Source: Petunia secreta
Lineage: Eukaryota > Streptophyta > Magnoliopsida > Solanales > Solanaceae
DNA length: 64,000 bases
Assembly: GCA_029990175.1 (NCBI GenBank)
Contig: JARKIP010000488.1
Span: 38,388 to 102,387, forward strand
Direction of reading: 5' to 3'
The notes under the pieces were generated by a model. That model ran no database searches and was not told the origin of the DNA. It was given only the letters and a program-made list of their open reading frames with translations. This document shows positions 22,773 through 33,184 of this stretch, one piece after another; position 1 is the first letter of the stretch; every line of letters starts with the position of its first letter. The translations under genes and the position numbers were made by a program.

Positions 22773-23511
22773 TCTTTACCCTACAAGATAATGAAAACAA
22801 AATTCTAAATTTGATTGTGCTCAAAATTCAGCTGGGACTGGAGATTCGTTATCACAAAACACATAATATGCGGGTCAACGGGTTATAAGGACCCGTTGAC
22901 ACAAGGGCGGATTCCTGACTATGGAGGCGGTACCAAGGACCGGGTCCAGACTAAGGTGTGAATGCATGCATGCTCCTAAAGTTCCATCAAAAGTGGGTTA
23001 ACGGTTGAGGCTAACAGATGAGTGGCAGGCGGCTTCGTGGTCGAATAACTCCCACGACAATCCGCCGGTATACCAACTCGTCAAAGGGTTCTTCTAAGAG
23101 TGGGTTAACGGTTGAGGCTAACAGGTGAGTGGCAGGCGGCTTCGTGGTCGAATAACTCCCACGACAATACGCCGGTATACCAACTCGTCAAAGGGTTCTT
23201 TAGTGGAAGAAATTGCGGGTGCGTATGCACACACCTCGCGGATATTTAAGTGAGGATGCAAGAGGTTCCCAGGAGTGGGGGAAGTATGAACGGAATGCCA
23301 GTTTATATGTGCGCAAATAGGGTGTAGTGACATGCTTTCGTGACACACAGCAATCAATTAGATTAATCTAAGCATGCTCGCAAATAAACAGTAGATCTAA
23401 TCATGCTAATTTTCAACGATAAATAAGTCACACATACTAATATCGTCATACAATTCAAACAAACAAACAAAAGAAATTCGTGAAAGCCTTTTGGTTAGAA
23501 CCATTTGCGTG
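22773..23511 (-). other. Ogre-like leader with a 107-bp tandem duplication
   Basis: The stretch between PBS and ORF1 is non-coding. Two nearly identical 107-bp units (22,993-23,099 and 23,100-23,206) start GTGGGTTAACGGTTGAGG and differ at only a few sites. The rest holds no recognisable feature. Confidence 0.8.
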
Positions 23512-23529
23512 TCCCCAGCGGAGTCGCCA
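23512..23529 (-). promoter_or_regulatory. Primer binding site of the Ogre-like element (tRNA-Arg type)
   Basis: On the minus strand TGGCGACTCCGCTGGGGA starts 3 nt after the 5' LTR end. It is complementary to a tRNA 3' end with CCA and corresponds to the tRNA-Arg site reported for Ogre elements. It fixes the element's direction as minus. Confidence 0.85.
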
Positions 23530-23532
23530 CGC

Positions 23533-26500
23533 TGTTGAACCCCCAAAAATTACCCTTTCTTTAGAAAAGGATAGGTTTCGGAATATTTCAACAAAGTGGG
23601 ATTCCAAGGGTTTCTTTGGAGTCGCCACCTAATTTAAGGATTATTAGGAACCTAAGTTAACTAAGGAGTGCAATTTAACCTTTATTTAAAAGAAATTAAA
23701 TTAAATTCAGAGATTCTTAGGTAAGTGGTTCTGTTAAATTCGAAAGAAGGTCCTTATTACGGGAGCACTTTCGAAAATCCGCCAAAGGCGGTTAATCCGG
23801 CGATTTTCACGAATTTTACTTGAAATTTAGTTTGGGACAAATTTTAAATAAAATAAATAGGTAATAAATAATACAGAGAAGATAAAATTGATTATGACAA
23901 TATTTGAACAAAATTTAAGATTAATTACATGAATAATGAGATAAGGGTTAATTGATTGACTAAATAAATAAGGGCTAATTAAAATTAAATAAATAAATTT
24001 AACAAATGATTGAATAAGAATAATAATTGATTGATTAATTAATTAGATAAATAAATAGATAGATAAATGACTTAAGTAAATAAATAAATATTTATATGAT
24101 TTCAATTAGATGAGGGATAAGCGATAATAATTTGACTAGTTAAATATAATTTGATCAAGCAAATAAATGGTTAATTAGAATTAATTAATTAAATAAATAA
24201 AATAAAATAAATAAATGAAATAATAAATAAATACCACTTAAATAACTTTGTAGATAAATGAATAAATAAGTAAATAAATAATTATCATTGATTAGGTAGA
24301 TAAATGATTAATTAAAATTAAACAGGTAAATTGATAATAAATGCCACTTAATTAATTTAATTAATGAATAAATAAATGAATTAATAAATGGATAAATAAT
24401 TGACTAAATATAAATAATGAATAAATAGGTACAATTTTAATTTTATTTCTTTTGCACTCGATAATTAACTAAAGGTTTCTACTATCTTAAATTAATTGGC
24501 GAGTCCCAAAGAGACGGGATATGCAATTTATAACAATCTTAGGCAAACAATAAGATAACAATTCAATTAAAGCGACTAATCTACCAGGCTTCTAATCATA
24601 CAAAGTCCTAAAACATGCTTTCTAAAAGGGGACGGGAGAGAAGGAGTTTCAGAAAATAGAACCCGGGATAGCGAACTTAAGTCGAGCCCTGTATTTCACA
24701 AGGCTTTTCATTTATTCATTTCTTTTTGTTTTACATTTTCGGGGATATCAAGTCCCGAAAATGCGGAGCGATTCAAGTAACCTCCAAATGCAAGCCGTTC
24801 CCATTTGTGAGTTTTTTAACTCAAACTCGTCCCCAGTGAGTATTATGCAAAGAAAGAGGAGATAAGAATTAGACAATATCCATTTGGAGCAGGCAAAAAG
24901 AAAAGAAAAATAATTCATAAACAAGCAACCTAGACAAAACAATAACTAATTACGATAACTAAACCAAAAGGAATAACCTCAACAACTTATGCATGAATAA
25001 AGAAACTATGGCATAATTTCATATGGGACAGGGACCATAAAGTTTGATATATTTAAGCTAAGCTAACTATCATTGCTAAATAAGGTACTTATAATTATTT
25101 CCTAAGAACAGACTTTCCAAAATCATAAAAGAAGCAGAGAATCGTTAAAGAGAGGAATTATTATCTCCATGAGGAGAAGATATGATGACTTAATACGATT
25201 CAAGACTAAGACCATTTAGTTAAGAACTCAATTAGTAAAAGAAGTAAATAGTTTTTACTTCAGACTGAAGCTTAATTTAGAAAAACTTCCAAGAATTCAG
25301 AATCAAATAGCCGAAAAAAAAGACCATTCCTCTAACTACAAAAGAAGTAACTAAATATGTGATTATGTCTCCATAGTAATCTAACTTACCAAAACCAAGT
25401 ATGAGAATCTTTAAGTGCTGCTTATTTCTTAACAAGAACTTAGCTCATTTTTACTTGATAGAAGAAAACCCCATAAATAATAAGATTGAATGCATAATAT
25501 TAAAGAAAACACACTCAAGGGAACAAAAAGAGATAGCAGGTGCAAACATTTTGCGATTTCAGAACCTAACGACACCTAATCTATGGCAGATTACACACCA
25601 GAAAATTTCATTTTGTGATCATTCTACGAAAATACAAGTCCAAGAGCAGGTTCCAAGTTTCACACGAAAATGAAATGACTTTATTATATTTAGGGATAAA
25701 ATTTGAACTTCTCATTATTAAAAAAAAACAACTTTGTAATGAGACTTGACTTAATCAATCAGCTACTAGCAAAATGGGCACATACATAATCTAACTAAAC
25801 GAATCTCTCACAACATAGACATGTTTTTAGAGGAAAACTGAAAAAAGTACTTTAATGCAATCATGAACAAAAGTAAGCACTTGATATGAATCGAACTTAT
25901 CCGAAAAACTAAATGAATACACTTAGCCCACAGTTAAATGGCACCAGACATGCTTATATATCAGCTGAACTTTCACTACTGCTCTGACTATTTAAGCCTG
26001 ACTGAAACAACATTATACCCTCAATATTCAAATTCAGATCCTGGGAATTAAAACAAGCAGAAACCAAAAGAGAATGACATGGCTCGCAGCCTAATTAGGC
26101 CCTAAAATACTGCAGCAACACAGCTTTCCCCACTGCCCGGATCTGAATTGGCCAGCTACAATTCATGCTAACCAAAGACCTCTACATACCCTTGTTCTAA
26201 CTCATCAGAACTCCTGCAAATTGCTAGAACAATCCTTATCCAACAACAAGCCACCTGAACACTCATGCATACACTAGGAATCCTCTACAACACCTACAAG
26301 AAACAGCTAACACCTGCAGCATAATAACTACTCGCATACTCCCTGAACCAGGATACTCTGCACCTTCTAGCAAACAAACGGAAACAACTCCTATGCTCAG
26401 CTCACACATACACTTCGACAACCTCAAACTAAACTCAAACCTTCCCTCTATTTATCAGGACACTGCTGCTACTGACTGCAAACTAAAACACACAGAACAT

Positions 26501-28215
26501 GAAGGACCTGCATCTCTGCACCATCACAGCCCCAAAACACTCATCTACTACTATGACCAAGACCCCCTAAACTCCATCTGGACCATCTCTTAAAAAACAA
26601 CAACCCTCTAATCATCCTGCAAGCTAATAGAACTTGAACAACTTTTCAAACTACCTGCAGCTCAACAAATTCACTCTCTGAACCAATAACAAACCCCTGC
26701 TACACCCTTAAAAACCCACTACCCTAAGCAGCCTGAAACAAGCTCAAACCAAACACCAAGAAGACAAGGAAACAGAGCACCCCCCCCCCCCCCTCCATTT
26801 TAAGCATTTTACTGACTCTGCATATACACACGACAGAGCCTGAATACCACAACTATAAACAGCCACCACATCCTCCAAACCAACTCTAAACAGCTCCTAG
26901 ACTCCTTTGGAAATCCCTGCCTCATACACTCCAATACTATAGAACTCATTTTGTAAAAAACTTGCACTCATGTTTTAATAAGAGAAACTTTATTTAGGTT
27001 TTAAGAGAAATCGTTCCGCTAGTCGCATACTAACAGTGCACACTAGTGAGAGTTACTTTTCTAATGGAAAGAAAATAACCTCATACAGGCTAGCTAATCC
27101 AGTGAAATAGGAAAGACATATCATAGAATTCTCATTTTTTCTTACGGCTAAACAGTAATAAAAACATTATTAAACATTGCATATTACATGTCGATCATAA
27201 GCAGTAAAAAAAAACAAACAAAATGCAAGAGGATGAGGGTATTACCGTTTTTCGAGCAGCGGACAAGGGCGTCGATCCGAAGAATGTGAATCAACACAAA
27301 AGCGACTCGAGCGAGGTCGTCGACTCGAACAAGGTCGACGACTAGAAAGGAGAAATGACGACACAAACTGAAAGCGACGTTCGACTCCGAAAACAGAAAC
27401 TAAAAACACAATCAGTATCTTTTTCAACTAAGAAAAATCTGAAAGTATATATAAATGCTGCCGTTTTTTCTATGTGTTCAAATCCGAACCCCCTTTAAAA
27501 TGAAAAATAAGGGATTATATACCTGAATAGGCTAGGGTTTAAGGCCTTTTGAATTTCCCTCACGATCCTTACTCGATTTTTACCTTTCCTTTTGAAATCA
27601 GGGTCAAAAAAGTCTAATCCTTTCGGATCGTACCCCTTTCACTCTGATTTCAAGGGAAATACGAGCGTTGTGACCTCTTTACGGCTTGGATCGATTCGCG
27701 TTCAAAATGGACGATTTAGATTGCTTTGAGTTCTTGTACTAGAGAGAGGAAAAAGAGAGTGGGGGGGACCATGGTACGGAGGCTTTTGGACTGATTCATG
27801 GAGTGAATGGAAATCGATCGCGGGTCGAGATTGAGAGAAAACGGGTCGCGGGGTTGGGGAATCGGGTTAAGCTGAGGAACTGATTTAGGGAAATGAGATG
27901 CGCGTGTTTGTTTTTTTTAAAAGGGGTTTGCAAGGGTGGGTCGTATATGAGGCTGTGTTTTGCGATTTTAGCCTTCTTTTATGATAAATTAAAAAAAACG
28001 GAGGGTTGCGCGGGGTAGGGTAGAATTTAGGATATGCTTTGTAATTTTAACCTTCTTTTGAAAATGATTAATTTACTTTAATTAAATTTAATTAATTAAC
28101 TCAATTCAAATAATTTTAATTATCTAAACCTCATTTTAATTTTATTTTCATATTTGATTCTCATTTAAATAATTTAGCTGCTAATTAAATCTCGGGACGA
28201 AATTGGGTGTCAACA
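23533..28215 (-). repeat. Ogre-like element, 5' LTR (right end, 4,683 bp)
   Basis: Near-identical copy of 5,864-10,542. Visible differences are G for T at about 23,973 and 14 instead of 10 C in the run at about 26,780. As the upstream LTR in the minus direction it supplies the promoter; I could not place a TATA box with confidence. The same AT-rich tetranucleotide block is at about 23,840-24,440. Confidence 0.93.
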
Positions 28216-28803
28216 GACAAGTCATCATGGCGACAACTCTGCCTAGGAGACCAGAGATCCCAAGAACTAGGTTCAAGGAGAATACAAAGTTGTGTATGAC
28301 GGTCCAACATTGTCAATTAAATGTTTGGTCCATTCTCGTGATGAGACAATGTTCAAGAACCAAGGATAAAATGCTAGAGGCATTTTTTAATGATTATCTA
28401 AGTTTGATATTGTGGTTATCAAACAGTGTATGTCTATAGGATTACACGTTTAGAAATCACCTATGTAAGTGTGAAGTGTAAGCCGCTTCAAGGAGAATTC
28501 TGTTTGGCCAATTCTTTAAGCACTTATGAAACCAGGCGGTGTTCATAGTTGAAACGAACACAACAGTGAGAACCAAAGACGGTTAAGAGTTAGTTGTGTG
28601 ACTTACGTTGTCTAGGTATACACCAAAGTTCGACGGTTCAAAGATATCAAATCTACCGATTAATCGAGTATATCCAATGTACGTTCACTACGGAAAGTTC
28701 AAAGGGAAACCTACTTATCCAGATGCGACTAATTATTTCTTGCAAATCACACAAGTCTGTCATGCATGTGTCCATTCAGTCATTCCCCATTCATGTGGGG
28801 GAT
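28216..28803 (+). other. Copia-1 pol end, 3' UTR and polypurine tract, after the Ogre insertion
   Basis: It begins with the second GACAA and continues the copia sequence exactly where 5,863 left off (compare copia-2 from 37,203). The first ~30 bases complete the pol C-terminus; the rest is 3' UTR. GTGGGGGAT at about 28,794-28,803 is the polypurine tract touching the 3' LTR. Short open frames here are not genes. Confidence 0.85.
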
Positions 28804-29881
28804 TGTTGGGTTTAATGGAAGAATGTGAATGGGAAATGGGTGAAAAAGGTGAAAAGGTTCCCTTTTGTAGGGAAATGCACTTTCTCCCACATTGGTAGAG
28901 GAAAAGGATTTTGTTGCGTTTAAATAGAGATTTACTTCTCTTAGCTCTTAAAAAGGGTTGAGAAGAAGGGAAGCCTCGCGCCGTCGTCGTCGCTCGTCTC
29001 GGCTTCGGCTTCGGCTTCGGATTCGGTCAATTGATATGATTGATTGACTTAACTTTTTGAACCAACAATACTAAAATATTAATTAATTAATATATTATCC
29101 GTTTGTGTAACGGGCAGCTCCGTTTGTGTAACGGGCAGCTGAAGTGAGTCAGCGATGGGCAGCTGAAGTGAGTTCAGTACCCGGGCAGCTGAAGCAACAT
29201 CAGCAGATTAGTACCTCCACGTATTCCCTCCACGTCTTCTCATTAATGTCGGTCATTAGTGGTAGATTAATTCCTCCACATTAAAGTCAATCGTTAGTGG
29301 TAGGTTAATTGCTCCACATTGAAGTCAGTCATTAGTGGACAGTTAAACTCTCCCACTTTTTCTCATTAATCACCAAGTGTGTCTCTTCACCGCCCTTGGA
29401 TGTCTATATAAACTGGTCATTCGTCAGTCCTTGATTACGATAGACAGACGACAGAAAACATAGATAGACAACATAGACTGAAACTCTGAGAAGAGAGACT
29501 CAACCTCGGACAGAGGCATAGACTCAAACACGGACAGATAGTCAGTACCTCGGGCAGAAGATAGAAACACTCGGGCAGAGAAAATCACTGACAGAAAACA
29601 TATCTCACTGCATCCCCTCCCTTTCTGCATATTCAGTGATTCGTGTGGTTTGCTCCGTTCTTTGTGTTCGCCGTGTTCTAACCGTTTGAAGTGCCGCTAC
29701 GGTAGAACTGTTATCCCGTTCCATCCTGGGAGAAATTAATCCGTGAACCTTGGGCATCGTGAGGGGGTTAGATTTCTTAAGGAGACACAAGTAACTTGTG
29801 GGCTCGGGATTGTCCTATACTAACAGATTATTTATTGCAGATTTTATATCTCCTAATTTTATTTGAGTGCAGGAACCAACA
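28804..29881 (+). repeat. Copia-1 3' LTR
   Basis: It begins TGTTGGGTTTAATGG and ends GAACCAACA. Compared with 405-1,476 it shows about 20 substitutions, an extra partial CCGTTTGTGTAACGGGCAG unit near 29,100-29,118, and a small insertion near 29,807. It is followed directly by the GTTGT duplication. Confidence 0.9.
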
Positions 29882-29989
29882 GTTGTAAATTGAGGTCAGG
29901 CCAAGCCCCCCTCTCTGTTATCACTATCTATACAACACAGTCCAGAATTTGCTGGGCAAACTTTATATAAAAAAAAAAAAAAAAAAAAA
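29882..29989 (+). mobile_element. LINE 3' end and poly(A) tail (right part)
   Basis: After the right GTTGT duplication (29,882-29,886) the sequence continues the LINE 3' UTR interrupted at 404 and ends in a run of 21 A at 29,969-29,989, the poly(A) tail expected of a plus-strand LINE insertion. Confidence 0.65.
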
Positions 29990-30147
29990 TTGATATAGGT
30001 AACTTGCAAGGCGGGACCACATTCTTCAAGAAGCTAAGGAAGAAGGAAATTAAGGTAAGATACCCTAATGGAAATTTAAGGAAAAGAAAAACTAAGAAGA
30101 AATAAATAACTTGATAGTAGTAATTAGTATTACTCCATTATTTAGGA
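29990..30147. other. Intergenic, 3' flank of the SUPERMAN-like gene
   Basis: Short unique sequence holding the presumed 3' UTR of the minus-strand gene at 30,148-30,576. No other feature seen. Confidence 0.5.
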
Positions 30148-30576
30148 CTAAGAGTAGCCAAGGCGAAGTTCCAAATCCAAATCCATATCTAAATCCTCCT
30201 TTGCATGATTTTGGATCAGTCCCATGTTGACGTTCAATGTAATGAGCTCTCTCTTCTTCCAACCCCCAAATTCAATACTATTTCTCTTTGCTAAATCTGC
30301 TGGCTGCCCAACTCCAAGAGACACTTTCTTGTTTATACTCTTAGTTATGTCTCCCTTTAGGAAAAACCTAGGAGATGATGATGATGAGAAACTAGGATTA
30401 AGGTTGGGAATTTTCGCAGATGAATTATCTCGTGAAGATGATGAGAAAAAGTTACACTTGTAGTCTCTTTGAGGCCATGAGGCAGAACCATAGAAACTAT
30501 AAGGCTTGTCTTTCTCCATGTTAGCAGCGTCCCATACTTGTATGGGTTTGTTTTCTCTAAACATCATTTTCTCCAT
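30148..30576 (-). CDS. SUPERMAN-like protein lacking the zinc finger, EAR motif kept (142 aa)
   Basis: ATG at 30,576, stop at 30,148, no intron. The N-terminal half (FYGSASWPQRDYKCNF) matches the lead-in to the single C2H2 QALGGH finger of SUPERMAN-type regulators, and the C-terminus (ITLNVNMGLI, then DLDLELRLGYS) matches their conserved tail with the LxLxL EAR repression motif. Between them the finger itself (second Cys, QALGGH, two His and the basic region) is absent: the frame goes from CNF straight to FSSSSRDN, as if about 27-30 codons were removed in frame. Such a protein could still recruit TOPLESS-type corepressors but should not bind DNA through this domain. It may be a decaying gene or a microprotein-like competitor. 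Family placement is firm, exact orthology not. Confidence 0.7.
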   Translation of the reverse strand: MEKMMFRENKPIQVWDAANMEKDKPYSFYGSASWPQRDYKCNFFSSSSRDNSSAKIPNLNPSFSSSSSPRFFLKGDITKSINKKVSLGVGQPADLAKRNSIEFGGWKKRELITLNVNMGLIQNHAKEDLDMDLDLELRLGYS

Positions 30577-31108
30577 GAATTATCTGATTCTTTGAGGAGG
30601 AATTCGTTAGTATTGAGATAGAAAAAGAGAGAGATGTTGAGATTGAAAAAGTTGAGCTAAGTGTACTCATAGGGGTTGCTTTATTTATTCTACTGGTGAA
30701 GTCGAGATACTTGGAAATTAAATTCTAGCTAGCGGATTGAACTATAAACTTGTACCTGCAAAAGTTTTAGCAATGTCCTTTTCCTCTAAAAGACATTTTA
30801 GCCAAGGAATCAATTAGTGCTTATGATTTCGACTTTTTCAAGTACAGGTGTCCCGTTCTTACTATAGGCATAAATATATAGGTCTAAAATGGCAAAATAA
30901 TTCCTCATATTTGAGGTTTGTCTAAATTAATATTCTGTTAAACATATACCTGAACAGTTTTAATTCTTTATGTTCGTCAAAATTGATCACTTTGTTCACT
31001 TTTGGAATATTTAAGACACATGGTGGAAGTACAGAATTGAAGTTGGAGTGTTACATTTTTCCCACTTTTAAATATTCGTCATCGAATGTGAGTGTTTAAT
31101 TAATAATA
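30577..31108 (-). promoter_or_regulatory. Upstream region of the SUPERMAN-like gene
   Basis: A pyrimidine-rich leader (CTCTCTCTTTTTC on the minus strand) lies directly upstream of the ATG, and an AT-rich AATAAATAAAG at about 30,672-30,682 could serve as TATA box. Nothing else is recognisable up to the Stowaway insertion. Confidence 0.35.
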
Positions 31109-31344
31109 CTCCATCCGTTTCAATTTATGTGGCAATATTTTTTTATTGGTCTGTTCTAAAAAGAATGACAGCATTCTAAATTTGGTACAATTTAACTTTA
31201 AAATTACAGTTTTGCCTACTGAAATGATTTACAACCACACAAATATTTAATTTTTATCTTATTTTACACCACAAGATTCAAAAGTCGTATTTTTTAAATT
31301 TTGTGTCGAGTCAAACTATGACACATAAAGTGGAACGGCGGGAA
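31109..31344. mobile_element. Stowaway-type MITE, copy 1 (236 bp)
   Basis: Terminal inverted repeats begin CTCCATCCGTTTCAATTTATGTG and end CACATAAAGTGGAACGGCGGGAA, flanked by TA on both sides (31,107-31,108 and 31,345-31,346), as expected for Tc1/mariner-derived Stowaway elements. The interior (GTACAATTTAACTTTAAAATTACAG) matches the copy at 58,235-58,469 in the opposite orientation. No coding capacity. Confidence 0.88.
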
Positions 31345-31559
31345 TATAAATTGAAGACCGTCACAATATGAATTATGATAAACTTCTTCTCTCAATTTAT
31401 TTCCCATATCTATACCTTAAGGAAACATACATATTGATCTATGCACATACCTTAAGGTTTGTGAATATTGATCTATGCATGCTCCCACGAAATACAAAGT
31501 ATTATAGGCAGTTTACTGTCAAAGTAATATTTTAAAAGTTGATTTGGGGATTTTCATTA
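31345..31559. other. Intergenic, no feature seen
   Basis: AT-rich sequence. A short direct repeat ACCTTAAGG.(A)...TATTGATCTATGCA occurs twice around 31,415-31,480. No gene or element boundary recognised. Confidence 0.4.
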
Positions 31560-32026
31560 GGGTCGTTTAGCTTGGAGGAAAGTTATATGTATGTAACAAC
31601 TAAGGGACTCCAAAGTGGGATCTTCATCTTAAGGGTAGTAGCAATGGGAAATTATATACAAAGGATTGACTAATCATGCATGGGGGATGAATATGAGTCC
31701 TAATTGTCCATTATGCCTCACGGGGCTTGAAAATGTAGACCACATGATGTTCTTTCAATGTGATTCAATGGTTATATTTAGAGTAGGTAACGTTATGATA
31801 ATATGGTAGCAAATACAGAGACCAGTCAAGGGGTGTCAGGAAGAGCTGGTATGGACGAGTGTATACCACATTTATCAAGAAAATACTAGGTGGTTGTTTT
31901 AAAATAAGAACAGAACTGAAGCAAATCTTATCAGAAACCTTTATTCAGGAAGTGTGCTATCGACGAAGTATGAAGCCCAAAGTTAATTAAGCTAAAGCTA
32001 AGGACCATGAACTGTTATCATGTGTA
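31560..32026 (+). pseudogene. LINE relic with zf-RVT zinc-binding domain
   Basis: Around 31,675-31,765 one frame reads NHAWGMNMSPNCPLC followed by DHMMFFQC, the C-X2-C...H-X4-C signature of the zf-RVT domain downstream of LINE reverse transcriptase. The flanks have stops in every frame. Its left edge is uncertain; on the right it is cut by copia-2 and may continue after 38,716. A dead fragment. Confidence 0.6.
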
Positions 32027-32031
32027 GCCAC

Positions 32032-32931
32032 TGTTGGGGTTTTGAAATAAATAGAGTGCGAATGGGAAATGGGTGGAAAGGTGAGAAGGTTCTTTTTAGT
32101 AAAGAAATGCACCTCTCCCATATTGGTAGAGGAAAAGACTTTTGTTGGGTTTAAATGCAGATTCACTTCTCTTAGCTCTTAAAAGGGTTGAGAAGAAGGG
32201 AAGCCTCGCGCCGTCGTCATCGCTCGTCTCGGCTTCGGCTTCGGCTTCGGATTAGTGAATTCAGCCATTAGTGGCAGTGAATTCTGATGCCATTAGTGGC
32301 AGTGAAGTCAGGTGTTAGTGGCCATTAGTGGTGACTCTTCACACTCTTTCCAAAGGCTATATAAACTGCATTCCCTCTCTTTTCTGCATACTAAGTAATT
32401 CGTGTGAGTGTGATTTGCTCCGTTTCTTTGAGTTCGCAGTGTTCTACAGTAGAACTGTTATCCCGTTCCATCCTGGGAGAAATTAACCCGTGCCTCCGTT
32501 TCTTTGAGTTCGCAGTGTTCTACAGTAGAACTGTTATCCCGTTCCATCCTGGGAGAAATTAACCCGTGAACCTTGGGCAACTGTGAGGAGGTTTCTGCAT
32601 ACTAAGTAAGTCGTGTGATTTGCTCCGTTTCTTTGAGTTCGCAGTGTTCTACTGTTTGAAGTGCCGCTACAGTAGAACTGTTATCCCGTTCCATCCTGGG
32701 AGAAATTAACCCGTGAACCTTGGGCAACTGTGTTTGAAGTGCCGCTACAGTAGAACTGTTATCCCGTTCCATCCTGGGAGAAATTAACCCGTGAACCTTA
32801 GGCAACTGTGAGGGGGTTAGATTTCTTAAGGAGACACAAGCAAATTGTGGGCTCGGGATCGTCCCATACCAAACTGATAATATACTTCTGTTTTTCTGTC
32901 TTTTCTGATTTATTTGGTTGCAGGAATAACA
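32032..32931 (+). repeat. Copia-2 5' LTR, rearranged
   Basis: It begins TGTTGGGGTTTTG and ends GGAATAACA. Compared with the 3' LTR it lacks about 170 bp of U3 after the GGCTTCGG block and about 40 bp after the TATA box, and the segment containing AGTAGAACTGTTATCCCG is present four times (32,448, 32,524, 32,671, 32,749) instead of once. A TATA box remains at 32,357-32,365. Confidence 0.85.
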
Positions 32932-33184
32932 AGCTTAAGAAATCTATTGTTATTTATTTTCTGCGCTTAAATAAATATTGTTTAAGGAGACTGCTTAAGG
33001 AGACTAAAATCTTTGTGGTTTTCTACTCCTATATTGTATATTAATCTGCTGTGGAGACTAAAACCTTCGTGGTTTTTCTACTCCTAATTACTATCAAATA
33101 GAGACTAAAAGCCTTCGTGGTTTTTCTACTCCTATTGTTTAGACAGTTTATTAATATTGTTTCTGCTTGTGTCACTTGACAGAG
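32932..33184 (+). other. Copia-2 leader with self-complementary PBS-like site and three repeats
   Basis: CTTAAGAAATCTA at 32,934-32,946 lies where a PBS is expected and is complementary to 32,818-32,830 in the LTR. Three ~56-bp repeats with the AAAACC-loop-GGTTTT arms follow, versus five in copia-1. The gag ATG at 33,185 follows a TTGACAG. Confidence 0.65.

Larger units (their letters stand above)
5864..28215 (-). mobile_element. Ogre/Tat-like Ty3/gypsy retrotransposon, 22.35 kb, apparently intact
   Basis: The unit runs TG..CA with 4.68-kb LTRs, a perfect 5-bp duplication (GACAA) and minus-strand coding order: 5' LTR (23,533-28,215), PBS, ORF1, gag-protease, a 252-nt intron, RT/RNase H/aRNase H/integrase, a 3' UTR with tandem repeats, PPT, 3' LTR (5,864-10,542). 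Giant size, an extra ORF1 upstream of gag, a tRNA-Arg-type PBS, an intron between protease and RT, and a second archaeal-type RNase H are the known hallmarks of Ogre elements of the Tat lineage. No stop or frameshift is apparent in the coding regions. The LTRs differ, in what I could compare, by one substitution (T at about 6,304, G at about 23,973) and a poly-C length change (10 versus 14), so insertion was very recent. Confidence 0.93.
405..29881 (+). mobile_element. Ty1/copia retrotransposon copia-1, split by an Ogre-like element
   Basis: This is a full-length Ty1/copia element bounded by 1.07-kb TG..CA LTRs and a perfect GTTGT duplication. Its own length without the nested insertion is about 7.1 kb. 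The domain order gag, CCHC knuckle, protease, integrase, RT, RNase H is that of Ty1/copia. It cannot make its proteins: there is a 1-bp insertion near 3,323-3,326, stop codons at 5,320-5,322 and 5,569-5,571, and the Ogre insertion at 5,864. About 20 substitutions separate its LTRs by eye (about 2 percent), so it is much older than the nested element. Copia-2 (32,032-38,711) belongs to the same family and was the reference for finding these lesions. Confidence 0.92.
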
